DNA of 27,138 nt from Actinomycetes bacterium (lineage in GTDB: Bacteria; Actinomycetota; Thermoleophilia; Solirubrobacterales; JACPNS01). Shown here one piece after another: positions 23,035 to 27,138 of this stretch; the stretch's first letter is position 1; each line of letters starts with the position of its first letter. Under the pieces are notes generated by a model that made no database searches, was not told where the DNA came from, and saw only the letters and a program-made list of their open reading frames with translations. The DNA is taken from contig JAEYBE010000008.1 of assembly GCA_023404495.1 (NCBI GenBank), positions 1 through 27,138 of the forward strand, in the 5' to 3' direction. The translations under genes were made by a program, and so were the position numbers.

Positions 23035-23481
23035 TCAGTTCGCCGGCGTGAGTACGAGCAGCATTCCCCCGTCCTCGTCGTACGCGGGGAATATATCGGC
23101 AACTGCCTCGGCCGCAAGATCGCCCTCTGCTTTGACCGTCACTTCGTGCCCGATCGAACGCACGCCCCACTCGAGTGTCGTGCCGATCGGATCGTCCTGG
23201 GAACTGAATTCGAGGCCGAGGACTTCCTTCACCGGCCGGCCGAAGACATCGACATCCGTCAGTCCGGTCAGCTCGTAGGACCCGCGACCGCAGCCGATCA
23301 CGCGCGCCTCTTGGTCGCAGACGAAGAAGGCTGCACCATTGGCGGGGTAGTAGTCGTCGAGCAGCTCAAAGATGAATCCGTAGCCGCACTTCGCGCAGCC
23401 CCGGGGGCGCGCGGAGAATCCGGCGTTTCGGTCACCATGGTTTGATCGCGTTCCGCACTGCGGACAAATGAAGATCGGCAT
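23035..23481 (-). CDS. Zinc-ribbon plus PAS-like domain protein
   Basis: A small protein of 148 residues. The N-terminus has two Cys pairs, CPQC (Cys6, Cys9) and CAKC (Cys29, Cys32), forming a zinc ribbon. The rest reads as a single PAS-like domain: ANGAAFFVCDQEARVIGCG, then YELTGLTDVDVFGRPVKEVLG, and the final strands GGMLLVLTPAN. It has no output domain, so it may bind a ligand or a partner protein. I chose the ATG at 23481 because it starts right before the zinc ribbon; the upstream open frame is antisense to the photolyase. It lies 36 bases before secDF on the same strand, and its start codon abuts that of the divergent photolyase. The function is unknown. Confidence 0.8.
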   Translation of the reverse strand: MPIFICPQCGTRSNHGDRNAGFSARPRGCAKCGYGFIFELLDDYYPANGAAFFVCDQEARVIGCGRGSYELTGLTDVDVFGRPVKEVLGLEFSSQDDPIGTTLEWGVRSIGHEVTVKAEGDLAAEAVADIFPAYDEDGGMLLVLTPAN

Positions 23482-24893
23482 TGAAAGTTGGTTCGCAGGT
23501 GGTGGTTTCCGCTCCGCAGGCCAGATTAGACAAGCAGACGCACTCCCCTCCCCGCCACCGCGAACTGCGTGGAGGAAATTTTGGTTCGGGCCCGATCGTC
23601 TACTGGATGAGCCGCGATCAACGCGTGCGCGACAACCACGGCCTGTTGCACGCGCGGGCACTGTCACGCGAGCTCGGGCAACCGCTGGAGGTTGCCTTCT
23701 GCCTGATGCCGAGGTCCGGAGCCGCGTCGCGGCGCAGCTACGACTTCATGCTCGATTCTCTCGATCGGGTCGAGGCAGACCTTCGCGGGCTGGGGATTCC
23801 CTTTCGGCTCTTGAACGGCGAGCCGAGCGTTGTACTCGCGCCACACCTTGCCCAGGCCGGCGCGGTTGTCTGTGATTTCAATCCGCTCCGCCGGCCCCGC
23901 ACGCTGCGCACCTTGCTCGCCGAGCGACTCACCTGCCCGCTCGTCGAAGTCGACTCGCGCAACGTCGTCCCGGCCTGGATCGCCGCCGACAAGCGCATTA
24001 CGGCAGCGAGATTCCTGCGCAGTCGCCATCTCGATCTGCTCCCCCTCTACCTAGCCGAAATCGAGCCACTCGAACCGCAGAGCGGCGCAGAACTCCCCGA
24101 TCCGGTCGACTGGGAATCGGCGCGGCGGAGCGTTTTGGCGCCCGACCACGGTCCACCAATCACCCTCGCCCCAGGCGAAGATGCCGCGGCAGATGCCCTG
24201 GCGCGGTTCATTGCCGAACGGCTGCCCGGCTACGCCGAGCGGCGCGGCCTAGCGAACGAGGATCACTCTTCGCGCTTGAGCGCCTACCTGCACTTCGGGC
24301 AGATCTCGATGCAGCGCGTCGCGTTGACTGTTCGCAACGCCGACGCGCCGAGCGAAGACATCGAATCGTTCCTGGACGAAGCAATCACGTGGCGTGAGCT
24401 CGCCGACAACTTCTGCCTCTACACCGATCGCTATGCCGAGCTCGAAGGCATGTCCGACTGGGCACGCGAAACCCTGACGCAGCACGCGGACGATCCACGC
24501 GAAGTCGTCTACGACCTCGATGCATTCGAGTCGGCAGACACCCACGACCCGCTCTGGAATGCCGCCCAGTTCGAAATGGTCAGGACCGGACGCATGCACA
24601 ACTACATGCGGATGTATTGGGCGAAGAAGATTCTCGAATGGAGCGAGTCGCCGGCGGAGGCGATGCGGATCGCAACGTTGCTCAACGACCGTTACGAGCT
24701 TGACGGGAGGGAGTCAAATGGCTACGCAGGAATCGCTTGGGCGATCGGCGGAATGCACGATCGGGGCTGGCCGGAACGAAGCGTCTACGGAAAGATCCGC
24801 TACATGAACGCGAACGGCGCGCGGCGAAAATTTGACGTTGACGGCTACATCCGTCGCGTGGCGCCCGAACTGCTCGACGCTCAGCTCTTCTAG
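23481..24893 (+). CDS. phr: Class II CPD photolyase
   Basis: A FAD-dependent DNA repair enzyme that uses light to split cyclobutane pyrimidine dimers; class II by sequence. Hallmarks are IVYWMSRDQRVRDNHGLLHA near the N-terminus, SRLSAYLHFGQIS, FLDEAITWRELADNFCLY, and the FAD-binding stretch HDPLWNAAQFEMVRTGRMHN with YMRMYWAKKILEW. The C-terminus is VDGYIRRVAPELLDAQLF. Length (up to 470 residues) suits class II. The start is uncertain: the TTG at 23481 shares a base with the divergent gene's ATG, while GTG codons at 23499 and 23502 are alternatives; none has a clear Shine-Dalgarno. The 3' end overlaps convergent ruvB by 4 bp. It sits between ruvCAB and secDF on the opposite strand. Confidence 0.95.
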   Translation: MKVGSQVVVSAPQARLDKQTHSPPRHRELRGGNFGSGPIVYWMSRDQRVRDNHGLLHARALSRELGQPLEVAFCLMPRSGAASRRSYDFMLDSLDRVEADLRGLGIPFRLLNGEPSVVLAPHLAQAGAVVCDFNPLRRPRTLRTLLAERLTCPLVEVDSRNVVPAWIAADKRITAARFLRSRHLDLLPLYLAEIEPLEPQSGAELPDPVDWESARRSVLAPDHGPPITLAPGEDAAADALARFIAERLPGYAERRGLANEDHSSRLSAYLHFGQISMQRVALTVRNADAPSEDIESFLDEAITWRELADNFCLYTDRYAELEGMSDWARETLTQHADDPREVVYDLDAFESADTHDPLWNAAQFEMVRTGRMHNYMRMYWAKKILEWSESPAEAMRIATLLNDRYELDGRESNGYAGIAWAIGGMHDRGWPERSVYGKIRYMNANGARRKFDVDGYIRRVAPELLDAQLF

Positions 24894-25924
24894 AAGAGAC
24901 CGGCGTCGCGCGGCGGCGTGAGGTCCAGGTGCTCGAATGCAGCCGCGGTGGCAACGCGGCCGCGCGGAGTGCGCTGCAGCAGACCCTGGCCCAGCAGATA
25001 CGGCTCGATCACGTCCTCGATCGTGTCCTCGGCTTCGCCCAGCGAGGCGGCGAGCGTCGAGAGGCCGACTGGGCCGCCGCCGAACTTCACGCAGATCGCC
25101 TCAAGCAGGGCACGATCGAGCCGGTCGAGTCCCTCGTGGTCGACCTCCAGGAGATTCAGGGCGTCGGCCGCCACCTGCTCGCTGATCCGGCCATCCGCGC
25201 GCACCTCGGCAAAGTCGCGGACGCGATTGAGCAACCGATTTGCCACACGCGGCGTGCCGCGCGATCTGCGTGCGATCTCAATCGCGCCCGCCGGTTCGAT
25301 CGAGCACTCGAGGATCCCGGCAGCACGCGTGACGATCGCGGCGAGGTCCTCCTCGCCGTAGTGCTCAAGCCGGTGAAAGACGCCGAATCGGTCGCGCAGA
25401 GGTGTTGTGAGCAGGCCCGTCCGTGTCGTCGCCCCGACCAGTGTGAACGGCGGCAGGTCCAGCGTGACCACGCGCGCACCGGCGCCCTGACCGACCGTGA
25501 TCGGGAGCTTGCGGTCCTCCATCGCCGGATAGAACGTCTCTTCGAGCGCCCTGGGCAACCGATGGATCTCGTCGACGAAGAAGACCGAGCCGGGCTCAAG
25601 CGCCGTGAGGAAGGCAGCCACATCGCCCTTCTTCTCGAGCGCTGGCCCAGCCGTCATCACGAACGGAACCTCCATCTCCTCGGCAACGATCTGCGCCAGC
25701 GACGTCTTTCCAAGACCCGGCGGGCCGGCGAAGAGCACGTGGTCGAGCGGCTGGCCGCGTTGTTTTGCCGCCGCGATGAAGATCGTGAGCTGCTCTTTGA
25801 TCTTCTCCTGCCCGACGAACTCGTCGATTCGCCGCGGTCGCAGCGAGATGTCGAGATCTTCCGGACGGGCAGCCGCCTCGATGGGCGCGGCCGCGAGCGA
25901 GGCAGAGCGAATCGGGGCGGCCAT
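24890..25924 (-). CDS. ruvB: Holliday junction branch migration helicase RuvB
   Basis: The AAA+ motor of the RuvAB complex, 344 residues, full length. Walker A is GPPGLGKT (67-74), Walker B VFFVDEIH (114-121), sensor region LVGATTRTGLLTTPLRDRFG, and the arginine-finger/lid region RRSRGTPRVANRLLNRVRDFA. The C-terminal winged helix includes IEPYLLGQGLLQRTPRGR. The N-terminal RPRRIDEFVGQEKIKEQL is typical of RuvB. Its ATG overlaps the ruvA stop by one base (TGATG), so it is the last gene of the ruvC-ruvA-ruvB operon. Confidence 0.98.
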   Translation of the reverse strand: MAAPIRSASLAAAPIEAAARPEDLDISLRPRRIDEFVGQEKIKEQLTIFIAAAKQRGQPLDHVLFAGPPGLGKTSLAQIVAEEMEVPFVMTAGPALEKKGDVAAFLTALEPGSVFFVDEIHRLPRALEETFYPAMEDRKLPITVGQGAGARVVTLDLPPFTLVGATTRTGLLTTPLRDRFGVFHRLEHYGEEDLAAIVTRAAGILECSIEPAGAIEIARRSRGTPRVANRLLNRVRDFAEVRADGRISEQVAADALNLLEVDHEGLDRLDRALLEAICVKFGGGPVGLSTLAASLGEAEDTIEDVIEPYLLGQGLLQRTPRGRVATAAAFEHLDLTPPRDAGLF

Positions 25925-26505
25925 CAGGCGGCCACCTGCCGAAGCGCCGACTGGATCAGTTCTTCCGTCGTCGCGCCATCGGCCTTCGAGAGCATCGCCT
26001 CGGCGTCCGCCAGCGCGTACCCGAGTGCGAGCAGACCGTCGCGCGCCAGCAGCGCCGGCTCATCGAGCGAAGATCCGGATCTCAACACCGTCGGCTCGCC
26101 GCTGGGCACAACCTTGTCCTTGAGTTCGACGACAAGCCGCTCAGCGGTGCGCTTGCCGATCCCAGGAATCTTCTGAAACGCCGAATGATCTCCTGATACC
26201 AACGCGGTCTCGGCGTCGGCGACGGTCATCCCAGTCAGAACTGCGAGAGCCACCTTGGGCCCCACGCCGCTGACCGCCGTCAGCTGCGTGAAAAGGTCCC
26301 GCTCGGCCGCCGTCGCGAAGCCATAGAGCTGCATCGCGTCTTCGCGCACGACGAGCGTCGCAAGCAGCGTTGCCTCGCTGCCGGCCGCCGGCACGGCGTC
26401 AAGTGTGTTGCCCGAGACGTTCAGCAGGTACCCGACCCCGGCGGCTTCGACCACGACGTGGTCGAGCCCCTTGTGCAGGACAGATCCAGACACCGAAGCG
26501 ATCAA
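25924..26505 (-). CDS. ruvA: Holliday junction-binding protein RuvA
   Basis: The junction-binding scaffold that loads RuvB, 193 residues. The N-terminal OB fold begins IASVSGSVLHKG. Two helix-hairpin-helix motifs follow: LTAVSGVGPKVALAVLTG and FQKIPGIGKRTAERLVVEL. The C-terminal RuvB-contacting domain is GLLALGYALADAEAML onward to the end. The start is a TTG at 26505 overlapping the ruvC stop as TTGA; the MIASVSG N-terminus matches the family, so this rare start is well supported. The tight overlaps on both sides imply translational coupling. Confidence 0.97.
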   Translation of the reverse strand: MIASVSGSVLHKGLDHVVVEAAGVGYLLNVSGNTLDAVPAAGSEATLLATLVVREDAMQLYGFATAAERDLFTQLTAVSGVGPKVALAVLTGMTVADAETALVSGDHSAFQKIPGIGKRTAERLVVELKDKVVPSGEPTVLRSGSSLDEPALLARDGLLALGYALADAEAMLSKADGATTEELIQSALRQVAA

Positions 26506-27020
26506 CTCGCAGCTCCAATCGCCGCCGCCAAAGGCGCGCTGTTGATGTGACAGACCGAAACCGCGAGCGCGTCGGCCGCGTGATCGGGCGGTGGCTCGCC
26601 CGGCAGGTCGAGCAACGCGGCGACCATGTGCTGCACCTGGGCCTTGCCCGCCCCGCCGCTGCCGCAGACCGCGAGCTTGATCTGCTGTGGGGTGTAGCTC
26701 GCGACCGGAATCGCGCGACGGCCGGCCTCGCAGATCACAGCACCGCGCGCCTGCCCGACAGAGAAGGCCGATTCGGCGTTGCGGCCGAAGTAGATCGATT
26801 CGATCGCCATCGCGTCCGGGTGATGCTCATCGCAGAGCTCCGAAACACGCGCGGATATCGCCGCAAGCCGCAGCTCCAGCGGAGTGCTTGCCGCCGTCTC
26901 GATCACGCCGCCATCGAGCGCGAGCAGGGTCGCGCCGCGGCGTTCAACGACGCCGTAGCCGGTGTTGGCCACCCCGGGATCGATGCCGATCACGATCATC
27001 TGCGGTTGTATTCCCGACAC
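26502..27020 (-). CDS. ruvC: Holliday junction resolvase RuvC
   Basis: The endonuclease that cuts Holliday junctions held by RuvAB, up to 172 residues. The acidic active site is visible: the Asp in VIGIDPGVANTGYG, the Glu in AIESIYFGRNAES, and the C-terminal pair in PPPDHAADALAVSVCH. The basic QQIKLAVCGSGGAGKAQVQHM is also typical. Two starts are plausible. The GTG at 27020 has AGGAA about 9 bases upstream. The ATG at 26999 gives the classical MIVIGIDPG N-terminus with GGGA further away. It begins the ruvC-ruvA-ruvB operon in this window and overlaps ruvA by 4 bp. Confidence 0.96.
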   Translation of the reverse strand: MSGIQPQMIVIGIDPGVANTGYGVVERRGATLLALDGGVIETAASTPLELRLAAISARVSELCDEHHPDAMAIESIYFGRNAESAFSVGQARGAVICEAGRRAIPVASYTPQQIKLAVCGSGGAGKAQVQHMVAALLDLPGEPPPDHAADALAVSVCHINSAPLAAAIGAAS

Positions 27021-27050
27021 GAACGCATGTTCCTACCGGAAGATTCTGCG

Positions 27051-27138
27051 TCAACGCTCGGATGGCTTGAAGCCCGCGCACTTCTCGACCGGCACGCGGG
27101 GGTACTTGGGAAAGCGTTTGTCCTCGCGCGAGAGCTTG
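27051..27138 (-). CDS. C-terminal fragment of an unidentified protein
   Basis: The frame is open from the right edge of the window to a TGA at 27053-27051 and encodes the last 28 residues of a protein rich in Lys, Arg and Pro (KRFPKYPRVPVEKC). I do not recognise the family. It ends 30 bases before ruvC on the same strand, so it may be in the same transcript. In many actinobacteria yebC stands at this place, but this tail does not look like YebC. Confidence 0.5.
   Translation of the reverse strand, partial: KLSREDKRFPKYPRVPVEKCAGFKPSER

Noticed and set aside
24929..26176. A 415-codon plus-strand frame across ruvB and ruvA
   Set aside because: It crosses two certain genes in antisense and shows no family features.

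Overview
This window comes from a high-GC bacterial chromosome, almost certainly an actinomycetote. A deep lineage such as Thermoleophilia/Solirubrobacterales is my best guess, but I cannot prove it from this stretch. The reasons are the strong G/C bias at third codon positions, frequent GTG and TTG starts, the ruvC-ruvA-ruvB / secDF / rel gene order that is typical of Actinomycetota, a CysO-type sulfur carrier, and SpoIIE-phosphatase/STAS signalling. Coding density is very high and there are no rRNA or tRNA genes, insertion sequences, phage genes or CRISPR arrays. No gap between genes is longer than about 230 bases.

Layout. (1) 2-1802: the 3' part of a PAS-GAF-SpoIIE phosphatase, convergent with a STAS anti-anti-sigma factor. 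(2) 1458-5334, minus strand: an apparent operon read leftwards. It starts with a promoter element, a textbook SAM-I (S-box) riboswitch and an intrinsic terminator. Then come a threonine-synthase-like PLP enzyme, a CysO-like sulfur carrier ending in Gly-Gly-Cys, a glucose-1-phosphate cytidylyltransferase, a CDP-glucose 4,6-dehydratase-like enzyme and the STAS gene. (3) 5351-9417: a divergent phosphoribosyltransferase-like gene, a CorA magnesium channel, and a large membrane protein with two GGDEF domains. (4) 9582-11546: an RmlC-like epimerase coupled to a HIT-family (Ap4A phosphorylase-like) gene, then an unrecognised gene. (5) 11637-15049, plus strand: phosphomannomutase/phosphoglucomutase, a metallo-beta-lactamase-fold hydrolase and a diacylglycerol-kinase-family lipid kinase. 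(6) A perfect 50-bp palindrome at 15051-15100 separates this from the minus-strand block 15102-23481: rel, recJ, a small membrane protein, a fused secDF, and a zinc-ribbon/PAS protein. (7) 23481-27020: a class II photolyase on the plus strand, then ruvB, ruvA and ruvC on the minus strand. The last 28 codons of another minus-strand gene lie at the window edge.

The most interesting system is at 3576-5334. A SAM riboswitch is expected to control methionine or cysteine sulfur metabolism, yet here it precedes a 'threonine synthase' and a thiocarboxylate-type sulfur carrier. CysM (a PLP enzyme of the same fold as threonine synthase) uses O-phosphoserine plus the CysO thiocarboxylate to make cysteine. 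By analogy, this pair may use O-phosphohomoserine plus a protein thiocarboxylate to make homocysteine, which would explain the SAM control. That is inference. The riboswitch, the terminator and the gene order are seen directly.
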